Positions 19,516 to 29,080 of a stretch of 64,000 nt of DNA are shown here, one piece after another (position 1 is the first letter of the stretch; each line of letters starts with the position of its first letter). A program made the translations under genes and the position numbers. The notes below the pieces were generated by a model that was not told where the DNA came from, searched no databases, and was given only the letters and a program-made list of their open reading frames with translations. Source of the DNA: JADJWR01 sp964509545 (GTDB lineage: Bacteria > Pseudomonadota > Gammaproteobacteria > Burkholderiales > Burkholderiaceae_F); the NCBI GenBank assembly GCA_964509545.1, contig CAZDXQ010000011.1:27683-91682 (forward strand), given 5' to 3'.

Positions 19516-20478
19516 ATGGACATGCGCTCCGACTCGCGCGCCGATCTGTACCCGGCACTTGAGCCCTACGACCAGGGCATGCTGGCGCTGGACGACGTCC
19601 ATACCATGTACTGGGAGACCTGCGGCAATCCGGTAGGACTGCCGGTGCTGTTCCTGCACGGTGGACCCGGCGGCGGGTGCTCCGTCGAACATCGGCGCTT
19701 CTTCGATCCGCAGGTGTTCCGCATCGTGCTGTTCGATCAGCGTGGCGCCGGCAACTCGACGCCGCTGGGCGAGGCGCTCGACAACACGACCCAGCACCTG
19801 GTGTGCGACATCGAGGCGCTGCGCGAGTACCTCGGCGTGTCGAAGTGGTTGGTGTTCGGCGGCTCGTGGGGCAGCACGCTGGCGCTGGCCTATGGCCAGG
19901 CCCACCCCGAGCGCTGCCTCGGCTTCGTGCTGCGCGGCGTCTTCCTCGGCCGCGCGGCCGAGATCCAGTGGTTTCTCTATGGACTGCGCCGGGTCTTTCC
20001 CGAAGCCTGGCGCCGCTTTGCCGGCATGCTGCCGAGCGCCGAGCGCGGCGACCTGCTGCGAGGCTACCTGAAGCGGCTGTTCAATCCGGATCCGCGCGTC
20101 TATGTTCCTTTCGCCCGCGCCTGGAGCGAATACGAGGCGAGCTGCTCGACGCTGCTGCCGAATCCCGAGCTGGCACGGCAGTATGCCGACGAGTCGGTCG
20201 GGCTGGCGCGGCTGGAAGCGCATTACTTCGACCACGAATGCTTTCTCGGCCCCGAGCAGTTGCTCAAGGGCGTGCACCGGATCAGGCACCTGCCGGCGTC
20301 GATCGTGCAGGGGCGCTACGACATGATCTGCCCCACCTCCAGCGCCGACGAGCTGGCGCGCGCCTGGCCGTCGGCCCGCTACACGGTGGTGCCGGACGGC
20401 GGCCACTCAGTATGGGAGCTGCCGCTGCGCTCGGCCGTGATCCGCGAGGTGGAGCGCTTCAAGCGCCTGCTTGCCTAG
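19516..20478 (+). CDS. pip: Prolyl aminopeptidase (proline iminopeptidase)
   Basis: From the ATG at 19516 the protein has 320 residues; ATG at 19507 or 19522 are also possible. It is an alpha/beta-hydrolase that releases N-terminal proline from peptides in the cytoplasm. The oxyanion motif FLHGGPGGGC, DQRGAGNSTP, the nucleophile GGSWGSTLAL (Ser about residue 117), the acid in GRYDMICPT and the His in DGGHSVWE are all present, as in family S33 enzymes. It is divergent from metY and 12 bases upstream of the isomerase-like gene. Confidence 0.92.
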   Translation: MDMRSDSRADLYPALEPYDQGMLALDDVHTMYWETCGNPVGLPVLFLHGGPGGGCSVEHRRFFDPQVFRIVLFDQRGAGNSTPLGEALDNTTQHLVCDIEALREYLGVSKWLVFGGSWGSTLALAYGQAHPERCLGFVLRGVFLGRAAEIQWFLYGLRRVFPEAWRRFAGMLPSAERGDLLRGYLKRLFNPDPRVYVPFARAWSEYEASCSTLLPNPELARQYADESVGLARLEAHYFDHECFLGPEQLLKGVHRIRHLPASIVQGRYDMICPTSSADELARAWPSARYTVVPDGGHSVWELPLRSAVIREVERFKRLLA

Positions 20479-20490
20479 CCGGGGCCGACG

Positions 20491-21282
20491 ATGCCGCGCT
20501 TTGCCGCCAACGTGTCGATGCTCTATCCGGAGCATGCGCGGCTGGTCGATCGCGTCGAGGCGGCGGCGCGCGACGGCTTTGCCGCGGTCGAGGTGCAGTC
20601 GCCCTTCGAGGTGCCGGCGGCGGAACTGCGCCGCGCGATCGATGCGGCCGGCGTGCCGCTGGTGCTGATGAACGCGCCGCGCGGCGACGAGGCGCTAGAG
20701 GAACGTGGACTGGCCGCGCTGCCCGGCCGCGAGGCCGAGTTCCAGGCCTCGATCGGGTTGGCGCTCGATTACGCGCGGGCGCTGGCCTGCCCGCGCGTGC
20801 ACGTGCTGGCCGGACGCCCGCCGGCGGAGGCGACGGCCGAGGACTGCCTGCGCACCTATCTGCGCAACCTTGCCTGGGCCTGCACGACCCTTCGACCGCA
20901 CGGCATCACGGTGACGATCGAGCCGATCAACACCCGCGACGTGCCCCAGTATTACCTGCGCACGCAGCGCCAGGCGGCCGAGGTGATCGCGGCGTTGCGC
21001 GAGGACAATCTCGGGCTGCAGATGGACTTTTATCACCTGCAGATCGCCGAGGGCGACCTGACGCACAACTTCGAGCAGCACTTCCCGCTGATCGCCCACG
21101 TGCAGATCGCCGGCGTGCCGGAGCGCACCGAGCCGGACAGTGGCGAGATCAACTACCGCCATCTGTTCGCCTTGATGGACCGGCTCGGCTATCGCGGCTG
21201 GGTCGGCTGCGAATACCGTCCGGCGCGCGGTGCGCGGCCCGGCGGCACGTCGGCCGGACTGGGCTGGCTGCGGGCGATCTGA
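20491..21282 (+). CDS. hyi: Hydroxypyruvate isomerase-like TIM-barrel protein
   Basis: A 263-residue AP-endonuclease-2/xylose-isomerase-like TIM barrel. The opening MPRFAANVSMLYPEHA, the metal-site glutamate segment TIEPINTRDVPQYYL, LQMDFYHLQIAEGDL, HVQIAGVPERTEPDSGEINY and the closing GWVGCEYRP match Hyi/OtnI enzymes. Hyi interconverts hydroxypyruvate and tartronate semialdehyde; OtnI acts on 2-oxo-tetronate. No gcl, glxR or otn genes are nearby, so the exact substrate is uncertain and the symbol is by similarity. Confidence 0.8.
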   Translation: MPRFAANVSMLYPEHARLVDRVEAAARDGFAAVEVQSPFEVPAAELRRAIDAAGVPLVLMNAPRGDEALEERGLAALPGREAEFQASIGLALDYARALACPRVHVLAGRPPAEATAEDCLRTYLRNLAWACTTLRPHGITVTIEPINTRDVPQYYLRTQRQAAEVIAALREDNLGLQMDFYHLQIAEGDLTHNFEQHFPLIAHVQIAGVPERTEPDSGEINYRHLFALMDRLGYRGWVGCEYRPARGARPGGTSAGLGWLRAI

Positions 21283-21389
21283 ATGCGGTATCTCGCTGCC
21301 GGCTCGCTTGCAGCAGGTTGCCGCCGGGGTAGCATCGCGCCAAGCCGGCCGGGCGTGGGCGGCCGCGGCGCGATCGAGGAGGTGCGGCA

Positions 21390-21839
21390 ATGAAAGTGGC
21401 GGACATTCTGCGCGTGAAGGGTAATACGCTGTTCACGGTCACGCCCGAAGCGACGCTGTGGTCGGCGGTGCAGACGATGGCCGAAAACGACATCGGCTCG
21501 GTGGTCGTGATGGACCGCGGCCGCCTCGTCGGGATGCTGACGTTCCGCGAGGTGATCAAGTTCGTGCACGCCAATGGCGGCACGGTCGGCGACGGCCCGG
21601 TGCGCAACGTCATGGTCGCGCCCAGAGTGGTCGGCCCGGACACCGACGTGATGGAACTGCGGCGCACGATGCTCGAGGAGCACACGCGCTACCTGCCCGT
21701 AGTCGAAGACGGCACGCTGCTCGGCGTGGTTTCGTTCTACGACGTCGCCAAGGCCGTGCTCGAGGAGCAGAGCTACGAGAACCGGATGCTGAGGGCCTAC
21801 ATCCGCGACTGGCCCGAGCAGGAATCGGTCGGCAATTGA
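21390..21839 (+). CDS. CBS domain-containing protein
   Basis: A 149-residue protein made almost entirely of two CBS motifs (about residues 8-62 and 73-128). MAENDIGSVVVMDRGRLVGMLTFREV and the second ARYLPVVEDGTLLGVVSFYDV-like segment show the typical strand-helix pattern. Paired CBS motifs bind adenine nucleotides and act as sensors. GAGGAGGTG precedes the ATG. Its stop overlaps the TTG start of the FAD protein. Confidence 0.88.
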   Translation: MKVADILRVKGNTLFTVTPEATLWSAVQTMAENDIGSVVVMDRGRLVGMLTFREVIKFVHANGGTVGDGPVRNVMVAPRVVGPDTDVMELRRTMLEEHTRYLPVVEDGTLLGVVSFYDVAKAVLEEQSYENRMLRAYIRDWPEQESVGN

Positions 21840-22831
21840 CGGCACATTCAAGGCACGCGGTCGTCGGGGCAGGCATCGCCGGGCTCGCCTGCGCACGCAC
21901 GCTCAGGGACGGCGGCGCGACGGTCACCGTCTTCGAGAAGGAAGCCTTTCCCGGTGGCCGAGCGGCAACGCTGATCGAGGAGTCAGGACCGTACGACCAC
22001 GGCGCGCAGTACTTCACCGCCGAGCGTGACCGCTTCGTCACCGCGGTGCGCCGGTGGCAGGCCGATGGCGTCGTTCAGCACTGGCGCGGACGGATTCTCG
22101 CCTTCGAAAAGGGGTACGTGGAGGACAAGACCGCTTCGGCCGAGCGCTTCGTCGCCGTGCCGGGCATGCGCCGCCTCGGTCTGCATCTGGCGCAGGGCAT
22201 CGACGTTCGCTATTCGACCTCGATCGTCGCCCTGCGCCGAGCGGCCGATGGCTGGTTCCTGCAGGGCGAAGCCGAAGCGGGCGAGTTCGGGCCGTTCGAC
22301 ACCGTGTGCGTCGCCGTTCCGTCGGAACCCGCGGCAGTGATGCTCGGTAACCACACACCGCTGGCGGCAAGGGCGCGCACCGTCAACTGGGACCCGTGCT
22401 GGGCGGCGATGATGGCGCTGGCGGGAAAAAGCGGCGCCGATTTCGACGGCGCCTTCATCAACGACGACCCGATTCTCGGCTGGGTGGCGCTCGACAGCGG
22501 CAAGCCGCGCCGCGGCCAGGTCTCGGGGGTTGCCGAGCGCTGGGTGTTGCATGCGAAACCGCGCTGGTCGCGGCGGTTCTTCGACATGGCGGAGCCGGAG
22601 GTGGCGCGCTGGCTGGCGCGCTCGTTCTCGGCGCGCCTGCGGCGCAGCCTCGTGCCGTTGCACGTACGGGCACTGCGCTGGCCGCATGCCACCCCGCTGA
22701 ATCCGCTGCCCGAGTTGTTCCTGTGGGATCCGCTGCGCGGCATCGGCATGGCCGGCGACTGGTGCGACGGACCGCGTGTCGAAGGCGCATTCCTTTCCGG
22801 CCAGGCGCTTGGCGAAGCCGTGCTCGGTTGA
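21836..22831 (+). CDS. FAD/NAD(P)-binding amine-oxidase-like protein (renalase-like)
   Basis: TTG at 21836, overlapping the CBS gene stop, is the only sensible start and gives 331 residues beginning at the Rossmann fold: AVVGAGIAGLACARTL with the GxGxxG signature, EKEAFPGGRAAT, and a C-terminal FAD-contact segment GIGMAGDWCDGPRVEGAFLSG. This is the short renalase-like or amine-oxidase fold found widely in proteobacteria. Substrate is unknown. Coupling to the CBS gene suggests coexpression. Confidence 0.78.
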   Translation: MTAHSRHAVVGAGIAGLACARTLRDGGATVTVFEKEAFPGGRAATLIEESGPYDHGAQYFTAERDRFVTAVRRWQADGVVQHWRGRILAFEKGYVEDKTASAERFVAVPGMRRLGLHLAQGIDVRYSTSIVALRRAADGWFLQGEAEAGEFGPFDTVCVAVPSEPAAVMLGNHTPLAARARTVNWDPCWAAMMALAGKSGADFDGAFINDDPILGWVALDSGKPRRGQVSGVAERWVLHAKPRWSRRFFDMAEPEVARWLARSFSARLRRSLVPLHVRALRWPHATPLNPLPELFLWDPLRGIGMAGDWCDGPRVEGAFLSGQALGEAVLG

Positions 22832-22939
22832 GGCGGCTGCGACCGGCGGTCGCGGGATCTTCTACCGACCGGCGCAAGGCGGCAGCGACGCGCCGCGCGG
22901 TCCTAGGCTTCGTCCCGTGTGCAACTGCCACGTGCCCCG

Positions 22940-24832
22940 ATGACCGCACCGCAAAGCCAGTTCAAGCTTCTCGCCGACCGCCGCTTCGCGCCCTTTTTCG
23001 CCGCCCAGTTCCTTGGCGCGGCCAACGACAACATCTTCAAGTACGCCTTCACGCTGCTGGTGACCTACCGCGCGGCCGACTACTCGCCGCTGCCGCCGGC
23101 GCTGGCGGTGAACCTGATCGCGGGCCTGTTCATCGCGCCGTTCCTGCTTTTTTCGGCCACCAGCGGCCAGATCGCCGACAAGCTCGACAAGTCGCGGGTG
23201 ATGCGTGCAGTCAAGCTGCTCGAAGTCGGCATCATGCTGATCGCCGCCTACGGCTTCTACGCGGCGAGCTTTGCCACGCTGGCCACCTGCACCTTCCTGA
23301 TGGGCTTGCATTCGACGCTTTTCGGGCCGGCCAAGTACGCCTACCTGCCGCAGGTGCTGCGCGCCGAAGAGATCGTCGGCGGCAACGGCCTGGTCGAGAG
23401 CGGCACCTTCGTCGCCATCCTCCTCGGCACGCTCGCCGCCGGTGTGCTGATCGATGCCAGCGCCGACGGGCACCTTTACGCCGCCGCCGCTTGCGTGGCG
23501 CTGGCGCTCGCCGGACTGGCGTCGAGCTGGGCGATACCAGCCACCGAAGCGGTGGCGCCGGCGCTGCGCATCGACGCCAATGCGCTGCGCGTGACGTGGC
23601 AGACCGTGCAGGTGGCGCGGCGCGAGCGCGCCGTGTTCCTGTCGCTGCTCGGCATCTCCTGGCTGTGGTTCTTCGGCGCCGTTTTCCTCACCCAGTTCCC
23701 GCAGTTCGCGCAGGCGACGCTCGGCGGCGCGCCGTCGGTGGCGACGCTGCTGCTGGCCGTGTTCTCGATCGGCATCGGCGCCGGATCGCTCGCCTGCGAG
23801 AAGATGTCGCGCCATCAGGTCGAACTCGGGCTGGTGCCGTTCGGTTCGATCGGCATGACCGTGTTCACGATCGACCTGTACTTTGCCGTGACCGGGCTGC
23901 CGGTGGCGCAGATGCAGACGCTGGGCGAATTCCTGGCGCGGCCTGCCCACTGGCGGGTGCTTGCCGACCTGGCCCTGCTCGCCATGTTCGCCGGCTTCTA
24001 CAGCGTGCCGCTGTACGCGCTGATGCAGACGCGCAGCGAGCCTGCGTTCCGCTCGCGCATCATCGCCGCCAACAACATCCTCAACGCGCTGTTCCTGGTC
24101 GTTGCCGCCGGCTTCGGCGCGGTGGCGCTCGGTGCCTTGGGCTGGAGCATCGCCCAGCTTTTCCTGGCCACGGCGCTGCTCAACGCCGTCGTCGCCGTCT
24201 ACGTCTATTCGCTGGTGCCGGAGTTCCTGTTGCGCTTCCTGTCGTGGCTGCTGGTGAGCGTCGTCTATCGCGTGAACAAGCGCAGTACGGACATGATCCC
24301 GCAGCAGGGCGCGGCCCTGATCGTGGCCAATCACGTCTCCTTCGTCGATGCACTGGTGCTGATGGCGATGAGCCCGCGGCCGATCCGCTTCGTCATGGAC
24401 CACCGCATCTTTCGCGTTCCGGTGCTGTCGTGGCTTTTCCGGCAGGGCAGGGCGATCCCGATCGCGCCGGCGAAAGAGGACCCGCGCATGATGGAGCAGG
24501 CTTTTGATTCGGTGTCGCAGGCGCTGCGCGATGGCCAGCTCGTGTGCATCTTTCCGGAAGGACGGATCACCGATGATGGCGAACTGAAACCGTTCCGCCC
24601 GGGACTGACGCGCATCGTCGAGCGCGACCCCGTGCCGGTGATTCCGGTGGCGCTGCAGGGACTGTGGGGGTCGTTTTTCTCGCGCATCGCCGGCGCGGCG
24701 ATGACGCAGCCGTTCCGCCGCGGCCTGTTCTCGCGCATCGGCATCAGCGTCGGTGCGCCCGTACCGGCCGTCGAGGCGACGCCGCAGGCGCTGCAGCAGC
24801 AGGTCGCGCTGCTGCGCGGAGATTGGCGATGA
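22940..24832 (+). CDS. LplT-type MFS transporter fused to a PlsC-type acyltransferase
   Basis: The ATG at 22940 gives 630 residues. Residues 15-415 form a 12-helix MFS domain with FLGAANDNIFKYAFTLL and LFGPAKYAYLPQVL, the lysophospholipid transporter LplT pattern. Residues 440-630 are an acyltransferase with the HxxxxD motif NHVSFVDALVL (His near 465) and FPEGRITDDG. In E. coli LplT is separate and the acyltransferase sits in Aas with an acyl-ACP synthetase domain; no AMP-binding domain is present here. The fusion is inferred to flip lysophospholipid inward and re-acylate it. Confidence 0.88.
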   Translation: MTAPQSQFKLLADRRFAPFFAAQFLGAANDNIFKYAFTLLVTYRAADYSPLPPALAVNLIAGLFIAPFLLFSATSGQIADKLDKSRVMRAVKLLEVGIMLIAAYGFYAASFATLATCTFLMGLHSTLFGPAKYAYLPQVLRAEEIVGGNGLVESGTFVAILLGTLAAGVLIDASADGHLYAAAACVALALAGLASSWAIPATEAVAPALRIDANALRVTWQTVQVARRERAVFLSLLGISWLWFFGAVFLTQFPQFAQATLGGAPSVATLLLAVFSIGIGAGSLACEKMSRHQVELGLVPFGSIGMTVFTIDLYFAVTGLPVAQMQTLGEFLARPAHWRVLADLALLAMFAGFYSVPLYALMQTRSEPAFRSRIIAANNILNALFLVVAAGFGAVALGALGWSIAQLFLATALLNAVVAVYVYSLVPEFLLRFLSWLLVSVVYRVNKRSTDMIPQQGAALIVANHVSFVDALVLMAMSPRPIRFVMDHRIFRVPVLSWLFRQGRAIPIAPAKEDPRMMEQAFDSVSQALRDGQLVCIFPEGRITDDGELKPFRPGLTRIVERDPVPVIPVALQGLWGSFFSRIAGAAMTQPFRRGLFSRIGISVGAPVPAVEATPQALQQQVALLRGDWR

Positions 24833-24890
24833 TCGGGCCGGCCGGCAGCGGGGTCCGATCAGTGCAGCGGCGTTCGGTGCCGAGTCGGCC

Positions 24891-27680
24891 ATGGTGATCT
24901 GGGGCGCCATCTGGGGCGCGGTGTTCGGCTTGCTCGGCAGCGGCGGCTACTACGGCTTCGGGCTGCTGCCCGGGGCGCTGCTCGGCGCTCTCGCCGGACT
25001 GACCCTGCGCAGCGTGGTGGACAGGCGGATTGCGGCGCTACTGAAGGAGTCCGGCGCGCCGTCCGCGCCGCGAAAGGCCGCGGCCGCACGACCACCCCCC
25101 ACGGCGGCCACGGCACCCGCCGCGCCGCTCGATATCGACCTGTCGCCCGCGGCAGCGCAGGCCCAGCCCACGGCGACGGTGGCCCCGCTCGCTGCCGCAG
25201 CAGCGAGGCCTGAGCCGCCGCGACACCCTCCGCCGCAACCTCCCGGCCCATCAGTCGCCGACGAGTTGCTCGGTCGCGCCAGGGCCTGGCTGCTCGGCGG
25301 CAATACCGTGGCGCGGGCCGGCGCACTGTTGCTGTTCGTCGGCCTCGCCTTCCTGGCGCGTTATGCCGTCGAGCAGAACCTGCTGCCGCCGCAACTGCGG
25401 CTGGCGGGCATTGGCGTCGTGGCGATCGTGCTGCTGGCGACCGGTTTGCGCTTGCGCCAGGCGCGTCCCGGCTACGCGCTAACGCTGCAGGGCGCTGGCG
25501 TGGCGATCCTGTACCTGACCCTGTTCGCCGCTTTCCGCCTGTACGGATTCCTGCCCGCGGCGGCCGCTTTCGCGCTGATGGTCGCCGTCTGCGCCGGCTC
25601 GGCGGTACTGGCCGTGCTGCAGGACTCGCGCGCGCTGGCAGTGATCGGCGTGGCCGGCGGTTTCCTGGCGCCGATCCTCGCCTCGACCGGCGCCGGAGAT
25701 CACGTGGCGCTGTTTTCCTACTACGCGGTGTTGAACCTCGGCATCCTGGCCGTGGCCTGGTACAAGGACTGGCGGCTGCTGAACTTCGTCGGCTTCGTCT
25801 TCACCTTCGGCATCGCCACCGCCTGGGGCGTGCTGCGCTACCGCGCCGAGTATTTCGCCAGCACGCAGCCGTTCCTGATCCTGTTCTTCGTGCTGTACGT
25901 GCTGGTCGCCGTGCTCTTTGCCCGGCGTCGCGCCGCGCGGCTGGCCGATTACGTCGACGCCACGCTGGTGTTCGGGCTGCCGCTGCTCGGCTTCGGCCTG
26001 CAGGCCGGCCTCGTGCGCGAGATCGAATACGGACTCGCTGTGTCGGCGGTCGCCCTCGCGGCCTTCTACCTTGCACTGGCGGCCGTGCTGCTGCGTCGAT
26101 CCGACGGCTTGCGTCTGCTCGTCGAAAGCTTCATCGCGCTTGGCCTGATCTTCGCATCGCTTGCCATTCCGCTGGCGCTCGATGCGCGCTGGACGGCTGC
26201 GGCGTGGGCGCTGGAAGGGGCGGCAATCGTCTGGGTCGGGCTGCGCCAGCAACGCCGGCTCGCGCGCGCCTTTGGCCTGCTGCTGCAGATCGGTGCCGGT
26301 CTGGCTTTCGTTCACCATCTGCAGCATCGACTGCCGCACGAATGGCCGATCGTCAATGCCGATTTCGTCGGCGCGGCCCTGCTCGCCGGGGCCGCGCTGT
26401 TCATCGCTCGCCGCCTGGCGCGGCATTACGCCGCCGAGGAGCCGACACCGCGCACGGGCTTCGGCGGTTTCGAGCAGTGGCTGGCGACGCCGCTTTTTTT
26501 CTATGGGCTCGCCTGGTGGCTGGGCGCGTTGCTGCTCGAACTGACGCGCAGCCACATCGATGCGTCGGGCGTCGAGTCCGCCGTGTTTGCCCCGGCCGAG
26601 CGCCTGCTGCCGATGATGCTCGGCTCAGCGTTGAGCGCGACTGCGGCCTGCGCCTACGGCCTGCGCCACAACTGGCAGGTGGCGACCTGGCCGGCCTACG
26701 CGGTAGCACCAATGCTTCTGGCCGTGGCTGTCGTCGGCGCCGTCGAGTTCCGTCACCTGTTCGAGCATTACGGCTGGATCTGCTGGCCGCTCGCCTTCGC
26801 GGCGCACCTGCTCGTGCTCAATTGGCTCGATCGGCGGCCGTCGCGGCGCTGGTTCGAGGCGGCGCATGCGCTCGGCGTCTACGTTCTGATCCTGCTTGCA
26901 GGCAGCCTCGCCGCGGACCTGATCGGCCGTGCACAGCTCTGGCGCACGAGCTGGGGGCCGGCCGCGACGCTGCTCGGGCTGGTGGTGCTGCTCGCCGGCA
27001 TCGGCACGCTGGCGCAGTCGAGCCGGGCGCGCCGCGTCTGGCCGATGGATCGTTTCGCTCGCGCCTATCTGTGGTACGCACTTCTGCCCGTGGCGACGCT
27101 GCTGTTTGTGGGCGCGTTGCTGAGCACACTGACGCAGCGTGGCAACGCCGCGCCGCTGCCGCATCTGCCGCTGATCAATCCAACCGACCTGTCCGTGCTG
27201 CTGGCGATCGCGGCGTGCTGGCGCTGGCGCGAGCGGCTGCTCGGTGAAGCCAGACCGGCAGCGCCGTGGCTGGCCGACCGCGGCGTGGCGCTGGCGACGG
27301 TCGGCGCGACGCTTTTCGTCTGGGCGAACACCGTGTGGCTGCGCTTCGTTCATCACTACTTCGGCGTGCCGTGGAGCCTCGAGCGGCTGTTCAACTCCTT
27401 CCTCGTGCAGGCCGGCTACGCGCTGCTGTGGACGGCCACGGCGCTCGTGCTGATGGTGTTCGCCTCGCGACGCGGCGTGCGCATGCCGTGGCTCGTCGGC
27501 GCCGGACTGCTCGCGGCGACAGTGCTGAAGCTTGCGATCGTCGACCTGTCCAATGCCGGCGGCACCGAGCGCATCGTCGCTTTCATCGGCGTCGGCGCGC
27601 TGATGCTGCTGGTCGGCTATCTGGCGCCACTGCCGCCGCAGACGCGCGTTTCGGAAAAGGGCGGTGAGGTGACGCAATGA
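24891..27680 (+). CDS. DUF2339 family large polytopic membrane protein
   Basis: The ATG at 24891 gives 929 residues. An N-terminal glycine-rich helix (IWGAIWGAVFGLLGSGGYYG) is followed by a proline/alanine-rich linker (about 60-120) and then over twenty predicted helices, beginning with LLGGNTVARAGALLLFVGLAFL and FLAPILASTGAGDH, the DUF2339 hallmarks. Function is unknown; the family is consistently paired with DUF3999, as here, where the two genes overlap by four bases (ATGA). A joint role in the envelope is inferred. Confidence 0.85.
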   Translation: MVIWGAIWGAVFGLLGSGGYYGFGLLPGALLGALAGLTLRSVVDRRIAALLKESGAPSAPRKAAAARPPPTAATAPAAPLDIDLSPAAAQAQPTATVAPLAAAAARPEPPRHPPPQPPGPSVADELLGRARAWLLGGNTVARAGALLLFVGLAFLARYAVEQNLLPPQLRLAGIGVVAIVLLATGLRLRQARPGYALTLQGAGVAILYLTLFAAFRLYGFLPAAAAFALMVAVCAGSAVLAVLQDSRALAVIGVAGGFLAPILASTGAGDHVALFSYYAVLNLGILAVAWYKDWRLLNFVGFVFTFGIATAWGVLRYRAEYFASTQPFLILFFVLYVLVAVLFARRRAARLADYVDATLVFGLPLLGFGLQAGLVREIEYGLAVSAVALAAFYLALAAVLLRRSDGLRLLVESFIALGLIFASLAIPLALDARWTAAAWALEGAAIVWVGLRQQRRLARAFGLLLQIGAGLAFVHHLQHRLPHEWPIVNADFVGAALLAGAALFIARRLARHYAAEEPTPRTGFGGFEQWLATPLFFYGLAWWLGALLLELTRSHIDASGVESAVFAPAERLLPMMLGSALSATAACAYGLRHNWQVATWPAYAVAPMLLAVAVVGAVEFRHLFEHYGWICWPLAFAAHLLVLNWLDRRPSRRWFEAAHALGVYVLILLAGSLAADLIGRAQLWRTSWGPAATLLGLVVLLAGIGTLAQSSRARRVWPMDRFARAYLWYALLPVATLLFVGALLSTLTQRGNAAPLPHLPLINPTDLSVLLAIAACWRWRERLLGEARPAAPWLADRGVALATVGATLFVWANTVWLRFVHHYFGVPWSLERLFNSFLVQAGYALLWTATALVLMVFASRRGVRMPWLVGAGLLAATVLKLAIVDLSNAGGTERIVAFIGVGALMLLVGYLAPLPPQTRVSEKGGEVTQ

Positions 27681-29077
27681 GCATCGGACGTTTTGCCGCG
27701 CTGGCGGCAGTGCTGTTCCTCGCCCGACCGGCCGTTGCCGCCGATCCGGCACTGGGCGAATTCGCGGCCCGCTTCGAGGTCAGCGCGCAGGCCAACGGAC
27801 CGTATTTCCGCGTGCCGCTGTCGGCCGACGTCTACCGCTACAGCCGCAGCGCCGATCTGGCGGACCTGCGCCTGTTCAATGGCGCCGGCGAACGGCTGCC
27901 GTTTGCGCTGCACGCCGCGGTCGCCGACGAAGCCGCGGAACGCGCGGTCGCGTTGCCGGTGTTCCCGATCGAAGAGGGCGTGCAGCGGGCGGCCGCGGCG
28001 GGCGCGCGGATGGAGATCCGCCAGCTTGGTGGCGCAACGACCGTCGTGATCGAGGGCGGGCCGGCCACTGCATCGCCGGCGCGCATCGGCGCCTACCTTC
28101 TCGATGCGCGGCAGGTCAAGGCGCGCGCCGTGGCGCTGGACCTGGACGCCGAGTTCGACCGGACCCGGCTGGTGCCCATCACGGTGCAGGCGAGCCGCGA
28201 CCTGAAGCGCTGGCGAACGCTGGCGGCCGGCGAGCCGGTATTCCATCTCGGCCAGGGTGCCGACGAGAACTCGCGCCGGCGCGTGGCGCTGGGCAGCGGG
28301 GTGACGCTCGACGAGGAGTTCCTTCGTCTGACCTGGTCCGGCGCCGATCGCTTCGAACTGCGCGGCGTGCAATTGAAGACAGTACCGGCTGCCAACCCGC
28401 CGCAGCCGGCGCCGGTGATCGTGCCGCTCGGCGCGCCGGTGGCGCTGCGGGCGCGCGAGGCGGAGTGGACGGTCGATGTGCCGCTGCGCTTCGCGCAACT
28501 GCAGGTACGGGTGACCGAGGCCGATTCGCTGGCGCCGCTCACGGTGATGGCGCGCTCGCGCGCTGGCGAGCCGTGGCGGACGGTTGGTCGTGGTGTTGTT
28601 TATCGAATCACCACCGACGGCGAGGAGCGGATCAACCCGCCGCTGCACGTTGCCGCGGGCAGTTATGCCGGGCTGAAGCTGGTCCTCGACGAGGCGGCGC
28701 CGCCCTTCGGCGCCGCGCCGGCGCTGGCGCTGGCGCTGCCGCCGCGCGAGGCGACCTTCCTTGCCCGAGGTGGTGGGCCGTACTGGCTGGCGATCGGGCA
28801 CGACAAGCTCTCAAGCGCGGCGCTGCCTCTGCCGAGCCTCGTGCCCGGATACCGGCCGGGCGCCGAGCGGGCATTCGCCCAGGCCGCGCTCGGACCAGCC
28901 AACGTCGACCAGGCGCGGCTGCCACGACCGCCCGTGCTGTTCCTTGGCCTCGATGGCCGCACAGTGGCGCTGTGGGCGGTGCTCGGCGCGGCGGTTCTGC
29001 TACTGTCGGCGTTCGCCCTGTCGCTGCTGCGCAGGCTCGGGCATGGGCAGTCAAAACCTCCGCCAAGCAACGGTTAG
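27677..29077 (+). CDS. DUF3999 family envelope protein
   Basis: A 466-residue protein with a signal peptide (about 1-21, ending AVAA), a large extracytoplasmic beta-rich region and one C-terminal membrane helix (about 432-454) before a short basic tail. YFRVPLSADVYRYSRSADLADLRLFNGAGE and the later WRTVGRGVVYRIT are DUF3999 features. It overlaps the DUF2339 gene and is followed by aroC after three bases. Biochemical role unknown. Confidence 0.82.
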   Translation: MSIGRFAALAAVLFLARPAVAADPALGEFAARFEVSAQANGPYFRVPLSADVYRYSRSADLADLRLFNGAGERLPFALHAAVADEAAERAVALPVFPIEEGVQRAAAAGARMEIRQLGGATTVVIEGGPATASPARIGAYLLDARQVKARAVALDLDAEFDRTRLVPITVQASRDLKRWRTLAAGEPVFHLGQGADENSRRRVALGSGVTLDEEFLRLTWSGADRFELRGVQLKTVPAANPPQPAPVIVPLGAPVALRAREAEWTVDVPLRFAQLQVRVTEADSLAPLTVMARSRAGEPWRTVGRGVVYRITTDGEERINPPLHVAAGSYAGLKLVLDEAAPPFGAAPALALALPPREATFLARGGGPYWLAIGHDKLSSAALPLPSLVPGYRPGAERAFAQAALGPANVDQARLPRPPVLFLGLDGRTVALWAVLGAAVLLLSAFALSLLRRLGHGQSKPPPSNG

Positions 29078-29080
29078 CAC

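Noticed and set aside
22862..24910. Long minus-strand frame opposite the LplT-PlsC gene
   Set aside because: Antisense shadow rich in Arg, His and Gln with no motif; the plus strand carries clear MFS and acyltransferase signatures.
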